Shown piece after piece: positions 1-13,917 of a DNA stretch of 64,000 nucleotides. The stretch comes from Burhinus oedicnemus (lineage: Eukaryota; Chordata; Aves; Charadriiformes; Burhinidae): the NCBI GenBank assembly GCA_008921705.1, contig VFFE01007836.1:1289602-1353601 (forward strand), given 5' to 3'. The stretch's first letter is position 1; the number at the start of each line of letters is the position of its first letter. The notes beneath the pieces were generated by a model. That model was not told where the DNA came from and searched no databases. It saw only the letters and a list, made by a program, of their open reading frames with translations. A program made the position numbers and the translations under genes.

Positions 1-3000
1 AACGTCTCTTTACATTTTCTTAAAAATTGCTTGTGTTTGTAATGGAGATAATTCTGTAGCAAGGTGACAGTTCAATAAAATCCATTTGATCTTTGGACCC
101 TTTGCTAAGAAAGGCAGGAAATTGTGTCAGACACATTTCATTATGAATTTTGTTATGTGTGAACAGGAGTAAACTGACTTATTTTACATAGCTCACACAG
201 TGAGGAAAAGACTGAAGGAGAATACAAATTCAAAATTTCCATTCTTATAAACAAGTCACTTCTGTCAGACCTTTCAACGGGTTTTGCTTTTCTGCTTAGC
301 AAAACACTCAGCAAAAGTATTAAAAAAATTAAAAGCTACCTTCTTGGAATCCATTAGAATGTTAAGCTGCTAATAAGGCAGCAAATGGCAGATTTCTGAT
401 CATTGCTCTTTCTCAGTAATTAACAATTGGTTTCCTTGTGTTAAATCCCAACATTGCACAATCAATTATTTCCATTTTACTTAATACCTATTTCACAATT
501 TATCTACATCTCATTTTGAGAATGGCATGATTTCCAAGTTACTTTTTTTCCTTCATAGGAAACAAAGGGCAAATGTACAAGAGCGATCAAAACAAGTCTG
601 TTTTTACATGTTCAGAAATCAAATCTAGCTGTTATAAATAACAGATAACCAAGATATTCCAACCCTGACTGAAACTGTGTTTAAATTCAACTTTAGATGC
701 AACAGGAAGTTATCTATAAAAACATTACTATTTTGAAATATACGTCACACAAAAGAAATAGTGAGTTAAAAATATTAACTCTCTTTTGAATCACAGATCT
801 TTAGCAACCAAATAGAAATTTTGCTCAAATCAGCTCATTTGTGGGAAGTGTCCATTCATCCCTAAAAAGCTATGGTACTGGAATTACTTGGCCATCAAAG
901 CAAGCAAGCTAAGGTTTATAATTTGATATTGTGAAGTGTTCAGCTGCAACGCTAGACAAGACTTTACCGCCCTTCCTGCATCTTCTGCTGGTTCGATACT
1001 GGAGGGTGATGGCAGCAACACCACAGGCTGAAGCTGCTGTTTAACACTTCATAATATCAAACTGGAGCCTCAGATAAAACGGCTTTGCTCACATTCAAGC
1101 TCAAGCTCAGGGCACGTCCAATGACAGCTTCCTGTAGATCAAATGATATCTGGTAACAGCAGATTCTCCAACAGCTTGTTTGTGTCTGAGCTTTTCTTAA
1201 CAGTATTTTCTTTCCAAAACCAATTACATAATGAAACTAGCCAAGTAATGTTATGTTACAGCCTTCCTAAATCAAGGCAGACAAATAAAGGGAAAAATCC
1301 TACACACAAAACTACTGGCTACCTCTATTACATCTATTTTTTTTTTTTTTTCCATATCCTGATAAACCAAGCATAAGATTGGATAACAAAGGGACACACA
1401 ATATGCTATCTCTTGTTTCAAGTGAAATGTAAATGAAAAATTACAGGCAGCCTGCACATAGTCTTATTTCAGACATCTGTATGTTTTCTATAATATACAA
1501 AGTGATAGAAACGTGTTTTCCCTAAACCATCTCCTATTTTTTGTTCAATTAATAGAAGATACTAACAGAACACTAAGATATTTCTAAGAGAATCCATAAA
1601 TATATAATTATATATACTAAGTTCAGTTGAAAAAGCACGTATTTCATAAAGGAACACTTCAGACTTCTGATTATAAACAAAATCATCTAATTTTTTAATA
1701 GAAGACTGATACGTGGATGCAGACATCTTTAATCCTGTGAATCTTTTACTGCAAGTCCACTGCAATCACTAAAAATATGAATTTTTGCTTTTACCTGATA
1801 ATTTTATAGCTATAGCTTTCCAATTTATTTTGGGCTGAAAGGAAGCAATGAGTTTAACTTTTTTTTTTTTTTTTTAAATCCTCAGCCTATTTTTATGGCA
1901 GCTTTCTGAAGTAAGATGTAATTTCCTAAATTGCTCCAGTGACAAGGACTCAGCCACCCGTGATAAAGGGTTCAAAGAAAAAACAGTTGATAATCAGTTG
2001 AAAATCTGAAATTTGACGATGGGGGTCTCTGTGCAGCAGTGGGATGCTCTTCACACTTCGCGTTACAGCAACACTCCCCACAGATGCCACCAGCCATACT
2101 GAAGTAATGATGAGGTAAATTTCCACATGGGTGGTAATAATCTGGGCTCTCTCTCAGTGGTACTACGTTGGAATATCTTTTTAATTTAATTGGATTTTTT
2201 TAAAAATAAAAGTTAGAAACCACTGTTACAGGAGAATGCCGAAGTTGCAAAAAACTGACCTTCTCCAAGTACAAAAATAATGCCAGAATTGACACTAAAA
2301 GGTAAGTTTACTTTAGCTTCTTCTCGTCTGACCATTGTAAAGCAGGACACATTATTCAAGGTCCAGGACTGCAAATCACATGTAAAGAATACTGGAACTG
2401 CAACTCAGGGAAAATGGTTTGATTATGTCACTGCCATAGTTCCATTATATAAAATTACTCAGGAATGTAATAATGCTTAAGTGCAAGAGTCCACATTGGG
2501 GCAGCACTGACTTTCACTTTGTTAGTTGCTGATTATTAAGTTTTCTTTGCCAGATTAATATTTTCTTAATACGATCTTTGTTATACAGCAGCAAAGCTAT
2601 GTATAGTGCCTTACAAAGTAAGACGAGCTGCTATATTGAGGACCTTCAAATCTACTAATCTAAATAATGTACTTCTGAAAAACTTGTCAAAACCATTGAA
2701 AACTAATTGTACTGATTAATTCCTTAAAAATACTTATTAGAATTCTGGAATTCTATTTTATTTAGAATTTAAGCTTTATCAAATGACATCACTTAATCTA
2801 AGAGTAATAAGCTGTTAAAAAAATCAGGCTGGAGTAACAATACAGATTCAGACTACAGCACTTAAGTTTTCAACACAGAAAACGTCTATGGTGTTACAGC
2901 TGTTCTGAGAGAGAGACTACTGTTCTATATGCAGTTACGATAAATGTCACAGGATTATTATAAAATTATGCATACAAAAAGTAATACCTCATGGGATCAA

Positions 3001-3473
3001 GTGTGGAAAAGAAGTTATTTCATGCAAACAATTTGTTAAATTATGGTTCACAAATTAAAATTTTGAGAATTTCTGATCCAAAGCGTCTTGCAGAATTTTG
3101 AGCTACCCTGTAAAAGTGTATTTATTTCTTTATTTTATCTACAGCACTACTTTTTGCTTTTACCAAAGAATATGTAGGCCACCTTACAAAAGCTAAGCAG
3201 AAAATTTCACTGATAACATTTTATTAACGCCTTGGACGCTACTTAGAGCCTCTTTAGTCATTAATGGTATTGGCCATTGTAAGAATTCTACACAATCCCA
3301 ACAACTGAATCTGCTGGCTAAAAAAGAAAGTCAACTGTTTAAAGCCTCACCAGTATTCAAGTGTGATAAGCAAAAAAAGCACAGTAAGTGCAACAAAGTT
3401 CAGCCACGGTTACCAGATCTTTGTCTACATCAAACACTTTTGTACCACAAAAAACACTATAAATTACACCAAC
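1..3473 (-). other. PRKACB: PRKACB intron 3, partial
   Basis: AT-rich intron continuing past the left edge. I searched both strands by eye for the next kinase exon and saw none. It contains an imperfect inverted repeat (922-947 with 1033-1061) and short T-runs (about 1336-1351 and 1858-1875). Short open frames here look random. Confidence 0.85.
922..1061. repeat. Imperfect inverted repeat, about 85-nt loop
   Basis: The left arm (TTTGATATTGTGAAGTGTT, then CAGCTGC) pairs with a right arm at 1033-1061 whose reverse complement reads TTTGATATTATGAAGTGTT before a short AACAG insertion. One mismatch occurs in the first 19 positions. The loop includes a GC-richer stretch. It could be a small fold-back element or a transcribed hairpin; I recognise no family. 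Confidence 0.5.
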
Positions 3474-3602
3474 CTTCTGTTTGTCCAGTATCTTCATAGC
3501 ATAATACTGTTCTGTGGATTTATGTTTCACCATCATAACTCTCCCAAATGATCCTGTTCCAAGGGTTTTTTGCCTCTCAAAATCATCTAGGCCAGCAGTA
3601 TT
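3474..3602 (-). CDS. PRKACB: PRKACB exon 3: glycine-rich loop and catalytic lysine
   Basis: This 129-nt exon encodes 43 residues, from [15 protein letters not shown] to KILDKQK. It contains the ATP-binding glycine loop GTGSFGRV, then VKHK, and AMK with the invariant ATP-binding lysine (Lys72 in PKA numbering). Length and both phase-0 boundaries match the third coding exon of PKA catalytic genes. The donor is gttggtg. The acceptor, tgtacatgtag, has a weak pyrimidine tract. GLDDFER with [15 protein letters not shown] fits C-beta (TEQYYAMK) better than C-alpha (TGNHYAMK). No stop or frameshift is seen, so this copy appears functional. Confidence 0.98.
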
Positions 3603-4558
3603 CTACATGTACAAGGATATAACGACATTATTTACAATCTAATACCCAAAGACAATTTTAACTGTGTGAACTGAATTCATTTATGAAAGAAAATTGAGTA
3701 AAATTACATTTACCAAAGACAACTATAGCCAACTACAGTGTTGTTATTGTTCCATGCCTGGAAAATTTTAGTAAGAGATTTTACATTGCGCTCATTAAAA
3801 CAGAAAAAGACTTAAGTGAAGTGTATCAACACTTCTACAATTTGTCCATACAGATGACACATGCTTAGGAAGAAACATAGCAGTGAACAGATCATGAATT
3901 TAACGTGCATATAAATAACCCCCTCGTGCTTCACAAACAAGAATATTAGAACATGCAAAAACCCCAAGCTTTAGGGACAGTTCTACATAAGAGCTGTCTG
4001 GAGAGCATATCACTGAGCAAGTTTTCTCAGATATTCATTACCATAACATTTCAAATGCTGCTTTAAAAACAGCAGTGACCCTTTCCAAAACCCCAAATCC
4101 CCAAGTTCAACTTTTAAAAGATTTCTCTCTAACAAGCTCCTTAACCTGCCCCCAAGCCTCATGCAGTAGACTTAATGCTCTTAATTCCCCTTAATACCAT
4201 GGGAGAAATTATTAACAGGGTAAATTACAGATGTGCCAACACTCTGTGTTATAAAAAGCCAGCTAAAACATGCCAATAGATTTTGAGTCTTATCACGTTG
4301 ATGGTGAACGCCACTCTCAGTAAGAGAAAGCTGTTGTTAAGTATGAGCATTTCATCAGCTCAAATCTGAAGAAGACCCGGGAGTCTTTGCTCATGAACTT
4401 CAATGACAAAACTGACATTAAAAATGGAAACTCCTTTAAAAATTGCATTAAACCTGTATCTGTTTTCTGTGCTGCTTGTTACAGACTGATAAACACACAG
4501 ATAACGTTATCCAAAAAACACAGTAGAGAAAATTATTGAATGCTTAAATGACTGATAC
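3603..4558 (-). other. PRKACB: PRKACB intron 2 (956 bp)
   Basis: Short AT-rich intron bounded by donor gtatcagt (minus strand, from 4558) and acceptor ...catgtag (ending 3603). I see no repeat or gene inside. Confidence 0.9.
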
Positions 4559-4620
4559 CTGAGGGGGGCTTTCCCATTTTCTTAAAAAGTCTTCTTTGGC
4601 TTTGGCTAGGAACTCTTTCA
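4559..4620 (-). CDS. PRKACB: PRKACB exon 2 ([20 protein letters not shown])
   Basis: This 62-nt exon begins TG to complete the codon left open by any of the first exons, then encodes 20 residues of the A-helix that packs across both kinase lobes. Trp (W30 in the usual numbering) and the LAKAKEDFL helix are intact. The acceptor is a T/G-rich tract ending ttttcag and the donor is gtatcagt. The closest match I recall is vertebrate C-beta. Phase 0 at its 3' end joins directly to AAT of exon 3. Confidence 0.98.
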
Positions 4621-7600
4621 CTGAAAACACACAAAAACAAGTGCATTTGAATTAATGTAATTCATCATGAATGCAATGGAGATGCTTTGTTAACAAAATA
4701 GGTAAACTCCATTATCAACTTGTTTCTTCAGCTTTTAATATGCTATTTTCACCATGTATGAAAGCAAGCACCAATGCCTCTAAAACTTCTACAATATCTC
4801 CAGGTGACCTCTAAGCTTTCTGGAGTATCTACATCATTCTACACAAATTACTTGAACTACATCAGCTCTAATAACTCACAATACTGTATTCGCAAGCAGG
4901 CTTTAAGGTGATGTAAGATGTTCTTAATTTGACTGGGAAAAAACCACAAACACCTGACATTTATAAATAGCCATTCCACAAAGATAGACTTTTTATCTAG
5001 TTTTGTTAAATAAAAGTTACATTTTCTTTCAACTGATTGAGCGTAATGTCAATCTCATTGCTTTTTCCCCCCATCACCTTTATTTAAAGGCTGTTTGCAA
5101 GCTCAAGTACCAAATGGACAGCATAAGCAAGCAAAGACAAAGCACAGGGCTACAACGACATTGCACATTAGGCATGCCCACAGTCAGAGACTATATTTTT
5201 AATATTGATTTTCCATTGAAATTGAAGGAATGTATAATAGCAAAATTCTGGATGACTGTTTAAAATGTGCACCAACATATTTTGTTCAGATCATCTTTCA
5301 GCTGTTCTATTTTTGAATATCAATTATCAGCCAGATCAATGCAGATTACTTAACGCACAGTCATAAACGGGAGGCGTTTCAGACATTGCTGTGGTTCTGA
5401 AAGAGTCACAGAATCAAGAAGAAAATATCATACTGTTTTTGTGTTCTCTGAATCATTTCACATAATATAATGTTAATAACAGTGGATTTTCTGTACTGCG
5501 ATATTCTGCCACAAGTGATTTCTAAAAATACTCAGCAATGTGCCAAGATTATTCTGGTCAATATCTAGAAATATATGTTTTAGCAACTGTATTTTACCTT
5601 CTGATGGTCATAAAAAAATAGGTTTATAAGGGGCTGTAAACAATTATCTGATGAATCAGAACTTTTTTATACTTTTCAGAGAATACTAGTGTCTACAACA
5701 GAGAACTTTTCAAAAATTCTCTTATCATTCCTTTATTACTGGTACAGTTACAGCAGCAGTAAAAGCAATGGCAGCCCTGGAGAAGACTGGTCGTGAATTT
5801 TATTTTTTTTTTTTTTCCCTTTTTCCCCCCCTCTCAAGTGCGGTATGGGACTCAACTACCACAAATACTCAAGGGCGGTTTATGGCTCCCACCATCACTG
5901 GCTCTGATGGAGCAGCATCAACATAATGGAAATCTCAGAAAAAAATTGTCAAAAGCTCTGGCAGACCTCAAGGTTAGAAAGTGTTTAAAGCATGATAATC
6001 CACTCAGTAATTTTATTTTAAGAGAAACGAGCAATATCAGAGAGGAAGAACATATTTATTAACCTAAACTTATACTTAAGTAGAGTAAGAAAAACATAGT
6101 TTATATCAAAGGAACTTTTTGAAATTGGCATTAAAACTCACTGAGACTTAAAAATATTTTAGTGGGGTAAAACATTTGACATATTTATTCCATGTGGGGA
6201 AAATATTTCCATTGTTTTTAAATTATGGGGGTTACTCATATAATGACTTTTAATGATCCTAATTTGAGAACAGGACAGGATTTCCTGTGGCGTGAAATAA
6301 TTTCTCAACAAAAAAGGGGAAGCTAACAACGTCCAAATTCATGCCTGATGATCCTTCTTCCATTAGGAGAACAGATTACTTGATAAAGTGATGACTACTG
6401 ATAAAGTTTTTTAAACATCAATTTATGTCAAAGTAGCATGAACATTATTTTTTCTTTATGACAAGAAAAAGCCTAAGATGATCATTAAGATTACCAAAAA
6501 GCTGAGCCTTCAAACTTAAGTGACTGTAGCTTAGACATGAACATTAACTTTAACACTATATAGCACAACCAAAACATGAAATAATTGGTCTCATTTTTCT
6601 CATCTTATTACAGTACATATGTCTTAAATATCCCTCATGCTATCTCCATCGTTCATATAAATAAATATTTTTATGTTTCCACATATTTCACACTGAAATA
6701 TAATTACACAGTATTTATAAAAATATACAATGACATTTACATGTAGTCATCTCTGTCCCTGTTCTACTTATGGAATCAAGAATGCTGTTTATGAAAAAAA
6801 TGTGATCCAGCTGGAAATATTCAAAGTGTGGAAGCATGAGAAAAATATCTCATTTCTAGAATATCAATAAGCCACAAGCTCTCCTTCAACAAAACTCCTA
6901 CCTTACTCTACTTTACTTTTGCTCTCTTTTCTTGGAAAGCAGCATTGAACATGTGTTTTCAAAATAAACCTATCTAATGGCACTGGTTTATCTTAAAATT
7001 GCTATCTTTTAAAAACAATTTCATATTTTGTGGTGTTTCATTAGAATTACATTTCCTTCCTAGTGAGAAAGTGGGTCAAATTGTGCCTGGTTCTCATTTT
7101 CAGAGGTCACCTGGGCTCCTACACCACAACACAACTCAGCAAGTGATTTCAAGTAGAATTTAGACAACTTCAGTGCATATACATCAGTCACTTCTGAAAA
7201 TAGGACTTAGAATTTGAAACAGGAGAGGTACTTTCGAAAATTATATCTAGATCACAAAACATTAGCTCTTGCTACAGGAGAACACATTTCATTTCTACTT
7301 TTTAAGCACAGAATCAAAATTTATGCCAGCTGGATAGTACTGACCATTGGTATTATTGTGATGATGCAAACAAATAGGCTTATTAGATGATGACTTAGAA
7401 GTGCACATTTTTAGCCACTTTAAAGTGTTACAATGTGAGTCTTGTTTGCTTTTCTAGCCTTTAAAGCATTCCTAGCATCTGTGACTTTGGGCACTAATGA
7501 AGGAATGAGCATACCAAAAGTCTCTATAGGTTCCCCAAGGGTTTGCAGGAACATTCACCCACACAGATGAGATGATGAAGAGAGGAAAGAAAGAGAAGAA

Positions 7601-8329
7601 AAAAAAAGTTTTATGCATTTCCACAACAAACACATAGAAAACACAAATACCATTCCACCCTTTCCCCTCCCCGCTCAAGAACAGACCCTGTAATAAACCA
7701 GCCCTTTCCCACACAGACAGAATGACTCATGCTAAATCACAGAATGTTTGAGCAAAGAAAAGAGGGGAAAAAACCAAAGGCAGCTAAATTCAGTATGAAA
7801 AAAAGATGATGCACCACAGAAATAAGCACAGCTTACAAAACTTCAGGAGATCAAGTTGGCATCTTTAACAGTTAATCTGTTCCAAGACACACACATCCAA
7901 GGAACTGTTGCTAACAAAAGTGTATCTATCTTCATCACAGCATGCTGGATCACAATAAAACCTGTAATCGGGTGATCTTCCCACTCCTTAGCACTTTGTT
8001 CCAAAAGACAGCATGTGTGAATTGCATGGCATGTGGTGGATAGCACAGAAATGGCAAGCAGTCTCAAAAAAAATTCACAATCAGATTTCAGTCCTGTTAC
8101 TCAACAATAGCAACAAAACCCCTTGAAAAGTCTGAACTGCGCAGCTGAAGTTGCTGTATGCAGACTGGAATGCATACGGGAATCCTGTATGGCCACCATG
8201 TAAGTATGACTTAATCTTGCAAGACTGTCAAAAAAACAGAACCCAGGAATGAGACGTTGATATACAGGCAGGTTCCCGTAAGCACTGAAGAGCAAGGATC
8301 GCTCATATATGACTGAGTGAAGTGAAGAT

Positions 8330-9066
8330 GAGGATGCAAGGAGCGTATGCGAAGACCAGCAAACAGACCCTCTTCAGACTGGTTTCACTGGTGCAGCAGA
8401 AGCTGGAGCAAAGGAAGCTGAAACTAAAGGAGGAAAAGCTCTTGCTCAAGAAAGGAAGGTGCTGGAAGGAGAAGGCAAGGCAGGAGTAACAGCACTGGCA
8501 CAACGAGGGCCGCAGCAGTGGTCAAAACAACAGGACACGTCAGTAAGGACACCAGCTGGAACCGGAGAGGATGCACAAGTAGTGCAGAGATTAGGCAAGC
8601 ACAAACACACAGGGCAAACCTAGCCCTTCGTGACCAGCAAGAGCAATTGTTGGCAGGAGAAGCAAATTTTATGCAATGCAAACACCCAAAGCATATAGTA
8701 GGAAATCTAGGGAGATTCAGAAAAAGGTAGTAAGAAACAGGGTAACGGCCGAAGAGCCACAACTCAAAGACTTCAAACAGGTTTATAACTTCTGCCTACT
8801 TCAGTTCAAACCCTGGTCAGAAGAAATGCAAGAGGTGCACACACAGCTGGACAAGATAGAAGCTATCCCCCCTTTGTATCACCGGGCCTGCGGAGAGCTG
8901 TGCTTAGAACTGAGGCATCACAGTGATAAGCAGGAAAGCCTGCTGGAAGAGACTTCTAAGGGAAGCGGAACACAAGATCCAGAGGTTCCTAGGTAATACT
9001 CGCATACAAGGACGTATTGAAAAAAACCAAAACAAAACAAACAAAACCCGAGCAAACAAAAAAACC
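8330..9066 (+). pseudogene. Probable processed retrocopy of an unrecognised coiled-coil gene
   Basis: The plus strand shows compositionally coding-like sequence, split over frames. About 8350-8480 reads as a K/E/L-rich coil (LVSLVQQKLEQRKLKLKEEK). About 8518-8730 includes ANLALRDQQEQLLAGEANF. An open frame at 8676-8996 carries REIQKKVVRNRVTAEEPQLK and LDKIEAIPPLYHRACGELCL, ending in TAA. No splice sites are needed, and an A-rich tract (9019-9066) follows about 20 bp after the stop, as in a LINE-mobilised mRNA copy. At least two frameshifts (near 8460-8520 and 8700-8720) make it non-functional. I do not recognise the parent gene. It is antisense to PRKACB. An alternative is a fragment of a low-copy repeat. 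Confidence 0.5.
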
Positions 9067-9485
9067 CTACCACATACAAAGCCAAAAAGACCCTGAATCC
9101 ACGCCCAAACAGCAGATCTGTAATTTAACAGCATATTCACTCAATGCACAATATTTTTGTTTCATCGATTAACTTTTGTATGAAAAATTAGCAAGCTTAT
9201 AAAAAAAAATTGGTAACAAATGGTATATGAGTACTATAAAGACCACTCTAGCCCAAAACGCGGTTTAGGAGCAAGTGAATTAGAAGAAAGCTCCTGAAAA
9301 AAATTAAAAGGTTCAGGACCTCTCAATTGCAGGGGTACAATGACAGCAGAGGGAAAGAGGTCACAGATGGAGCAGTCCTGAAGAGTTACCATGAATTACT
9401 TTGCCTTTCTCCCACCTCCCACGTGCACTGTATTTGTTATTCTTAAGCACATCTCCCACAAGAGCCAGCAAGCCAGAATTTTTTT

Positions 9486-9507
9486 GGGGGGGGGGGGTAG
9501 GGTGGGG
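9486..9507. repeat. G-run (12 G) and flanking G-rich tract
   Basis: Twelve consecutive G are followed by TAGGGTGGGG. The run could form a G-quadruplex on the plus strand, which is the template strand for PRKACB. Confidence 0.85.
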
Positions 9508-12500
9508 ACTATTTGGATAGGATTCATGGCAAGAAAGCAAGAACTAAACTGATTAAGACTAAACATTAGGCACCACTACAAACCCCCATCTGCTGTGCTA
9601 AATGCCAATCTCTGCTTGGTATTTAAAATGCCCTTTATCAAAATACAATTCAATTTCTGTTCCAAAACTGTAATATAATCACTTGAAGTCTGGAAGTAAA
9701 TGGGCTATTTAATTAAATCTCCAAATTTCACTTAACAGAAAAATAAATACATATGAAGAGACTCCAGTAAATATATGTGTATATTTCATTTTTATAAAAA
9801 CAATGTTTATAGCCTTAAACATTATCATGATGTATATAGATCCCGCAGTGAATCCTGTGGTTACGGTACCACATTTCAGAAGCAAGTGAGAGAAGCACAC
9901 GATTCAACTTGTAAGTCCTACTCTTACACCATTAACCTATTGTCTTAAATACCTTTAAATTTCTCTTTTAATTAGCAGGAAAAATATCACAAGGCTTATA
10001 GCAAGATTTTTCTACCCTAGTAAGTCTTTGAAAATAAACACAACTAAGTGTTAATACACTCAAAGGAAACAGCATGAGCACCAGTTAACATTTTAATAAC
10101 TGGGAAACTCTTCAAAACGCAAACTAAAATATTATCATTGAAACAGACTGTCGACAAGAACAAAACTCTTTGTTTCTCACAATATGAAAATGGTGGGGAA
10201 AAAAAGTCCAATGTGATATAAGCCTGGTAGAGGGCAAGTCAATCTTGTCTTAACATTGCGGTGAGACACGCTTACTGGCTCTCTTGTGAAATACTGACCA
10301 GCGAGGATTTTGTCTTGTTTCTGCTCTAACAGATGCAAAGTCACAAAGGCGAGATTAATAAACTCTGCATTGATTTAATATTTCATTTATCCTATTTTTT
10401 ACCTTGAGAGCAAGGTTTTGATCTTATATTTCTGTTTAAATATCAATTATGTTAAAAACTGGGGATGCAGAGCAAACTAACCTACCCAGCTGCAATGGGT
10501 AAGAACCTTCAGTTAAAAAAAAAAAACAAACCCAAAACATACAGAGCAGTTCTGAAAGAACTCATTTGCTGGAATAAAAAAACCGTAAAAGTTCTTAATA
10601 ATTCTTACATGATCCTTCATTTACTAACTGCATACAAGTTTGATATTAAGATGGAAGTGCTATTAATCAAACTGCACACTGTAAACACTTCTATGGAATA
10701 GTGGGAAGGACTGGTAAGAAGTGGAGGAGGGAAGGACATGGAAAAACCACGGAGAAAAAGGGAGAGGAACAGGATAAACAGTAAATTAAGAGTAATTACA
10801 GCTGCAGTGCCTGAAGACTAGAAGACAGCACTAGAATTTGATTTTTAGGGGAGCACATTTAGGAATTAATTTACAATGTGCAGCGATTGTAAAATACAAA
10901 TTGTTCTTGTCCATTACAAGTCAAAATTTGGAAGGCAGTCAAAATCTTATTTTAAACCTGTCCGCGATTTTGAAGTCTTGAGCTAGACAGTATTTTCTCA
11001 ATCTTATAAAAGCAAATTTGCAACAGTTAAGAGCTCTATAAAGAGTGCGACTTTTCTCCCCCCCCCCTTCCTTCTCTTCTCAATTTTCAGTGCTACAGGC
11101 AATAACTTTAGGCTGTAAACTAAACAAAGCTGAAGTCTTACTTAATTTTCACCTCTTTACTTGGCTGGGTAGACAGCAATGGCCAGCGTAAGAGATGTGA
11201 CAGATTTAGACAAACCAAAACAGGAGATGGGTTTTCAGCTATCAGAGATAACACCTATCTTTGTTGCATTTAGAGCAGTAGATATTCTACTGCACATAAC
11301 TGCCACTGCCAGGCTGGCTTTCTTCTTCCTTCTTCTATTTTTATTAGAGATCATAAAATCCATTTTATTTCCAAATCCAATTTTCAGTTTTTCCCCTTTA
11401 TTCTTTTTCTTAAATCATAAAGTACTGGTCCAAACAGAGGCAGTGAATCCTGCTAATGCCAAAAGTACAACATAACACAGACCACTCCAAGGAGACAGGA
11501 CCAAACCCAACTAACACCAAGTCACTTAAAATGTGAATCCCTGAAATTTTGGTTAAAAAACCCCAAACACATAACGTAAATCAGTAAATTTATTCAGTCA
11601 CAAACACAATCAAGTCTTGTACTAGCTCTGCTCATCAGAGTCATACATGTATATATGTCCCAATTCAATCGTTTTCCACCAAAAAAAATATAGATGAGAT
11701 AAAAAACCTGGTTTCTTAATCTAAAAGAAAAACCAGACCCAATGCTCATCAAAATTTATAAATGATTATACTTCATTAAAAAAAAGTGACTCCTCCCTCA
11801 AGACACACACAGATAAATGCTGCATTTCCCAGTTTCACTGAAAGCCTCTCTTCCTCTCTGCCAAAAACTCCAAAACAAACAACCAAAATCTATGAACCAA
11901 GTTGCGATTTATTATTCAAATCTTAAGTTATTGATTATATGCAAGACTTCCTAAACACAGACAAGCAGAATACATTATCTAACATCCAAGCATGGGACAC
12001 GACCTGAAGTCTCTTGCGGATTCCTGGTGGGTGAGAGCTGTTCCATCCCTTTGGGTCTTTTGGTCCTTCAGGGTGGCACCTCTCTTTCTTGCCCAAGCTT
12101 TCCCTTCAAATTAAAGCATTTTTAGCAACCTTTTGCTGATGGATTAGAGTTGATTTTTTTTGTTCCAGTTCTCTAAAAGGACCAGTTAGAACTGGCATCC
12201 AGTTAGTTCTGGAATATGTTAAAGCTAAGCTTTGCCCTAAGGAAGAGCCTCTCTCATACCTTCTTCCTGCTCTTGAAGCGTTCATTGAAGGGAATTATTC
12301 CAGACTGCTAGAGACAACACGTTCGTAAATCTGCTTCCTCTTTTGCAACAATCCACACGCTTTGAGGCTTAAAAGTCCAAGAAATAGCAGTTTGGTTTGT
12401 TAGGCTGCAGTTCAGTGTTCAGTATGGGCTGGTATAAATAAAAAAAACCCAGTCCTGTCCTTCCCCAGTCACTCATTCCTGCCTCTCTATCATGACCTTC

Positions 12501-13752
12501 CTTGAAAGAGCAAAAGCATCCTTGTGGCTGACTGCCAAGCCAGGTCAGGGAATTAGGCCAGATTAAAAAGGAATGGACAGAAGGCAGGGGAGGACAAGGG
12601 AAGCTAATTTTAATCCAAGCCAGCTCTCTGTTCTTTTCATCACATGAATGCTCCTGCTGGGGTGAGGGAGGAGACAAGTGGGGTGGAAATAGGCAAATAT
12701 GTGGGGCAGATAGAACTGCTCCTTTTCTGAAGGAATACTGGTTTGTGCTAGTGTAACATGATCATGAAAGTACAGCATTGGACTACTGAAAAGGCTTCTG
12801 AGCAGTAATTCTAATTTTAAGTTATTAATCTTCAATTATTCGATTAGGTAAGTTAATTCTATTAACTTAAAATTTTAAATTAATACTTACAAGTTTAATA
12901 CAATTATGTTCAAATGCAGTACTTAACATTCCCTACATATAAAATGAGTTCATACATAAAAGGTTACATGAAGGAGTGTTAACATGTAAAATCCTCAATT
13001 ATCATACAACGATGTGCTTTGTGAGCAATTAGGAATTAAGCTTCATCTGTGCAGTGCCACCCTCTACAGTCGTAGCTGAACTTTACCCAGCAAGTAATCT
13101 AAAATGTTGCAACCACAGGATCTACAGTGTAAAAGACTGCCTTCCTGTGTGAAATATAACAGGTATTACTTTACAAAGAAAATAGAAAACTGTAAAAATT
13201 GTGAAAATTCAAACACTTCTGTTTCTGCAGTGCATATATCTCCATGGTTACCATGTGGAGAGAAAAAAAAAGAGAATACATTTTAAGAATGAGTTCCAAG
13301 AACAAAATTTTCTAGGGCACTACTATAAAATATCTTGTAAAAGTATCACATTCTTGAGTAAAGGTTGTTAGCAAATTCTAGTAGTTAAATAGAAATATAC
13401 AAAATAATCAGGTTTTCCTCTTAAAGTCAAAACCACACACCAAGCAAAATGTTTATGGCATCTGCTGCAGTTTTCCTCTAGTTAAGCTATCCACCCCTCT
13501 GCACTGTAAGACACTGGCTAGCTGGCTAGCACCAGCTTTCCTACCCGTATTACTACCCCACCTTCCCTCTTCATAAAAGTTCAGTGACTAAAGAGGGTAA
13601 CATGTTACTGGGCAGCTATCACAGAGTATGTTCTATGGTTAGGTTATTAGAAGCAATGAGCAAAAATCTGCAGGTAGTTCATTGGATCTGCATATTGACT
13701 AATAAATGCCCTGCAAGCAGGCCACGCCTCTCATGACACTAGGTACACTCAT

Positions 13753-13917
13753 GCACAAATAATACCCTTTTCTGTAGAAGTAACCCAAGTTTTACTAAAC
13801 TCAGTTCTTCCTTATACTCCACACTAAACTGCAGGTGCTGGTCTCTGTATGGGTGCATTTCACAAGTTACTTGAAAGAGCAAGTCTTGCGTTGCTTTTTC
13901 TTTTTTCAAATATTTCA
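13753..13917. repeat. Local duplication, copy A
   Basis: About 165 bp is alignable by eye with 14826-14996. Shared blocks include TTTTCTTTTTTCAAATATTT, CTGTATGGGTGCATTT against CTGTATGGATGCATTT, and TTTTACTAAACTCA against TTTTATTAAACTCA. On the minus strand copy A is open through the whole block (residues include KYLKKEKATQDLLF, EMHPYRDQHLQF and LSLVKLGLLLQKR). I do not recognise a domain. It may be an old transposon fragment or a decayed coding exon. Confidence 0.6.

Noticed and set aside
1..3470. Search for PRKACB exon 4 left of exon 3
   Set aside because: No minus-strand match to the expected kinase residues after the KILDKQK junction. The exon must lie outside the window.
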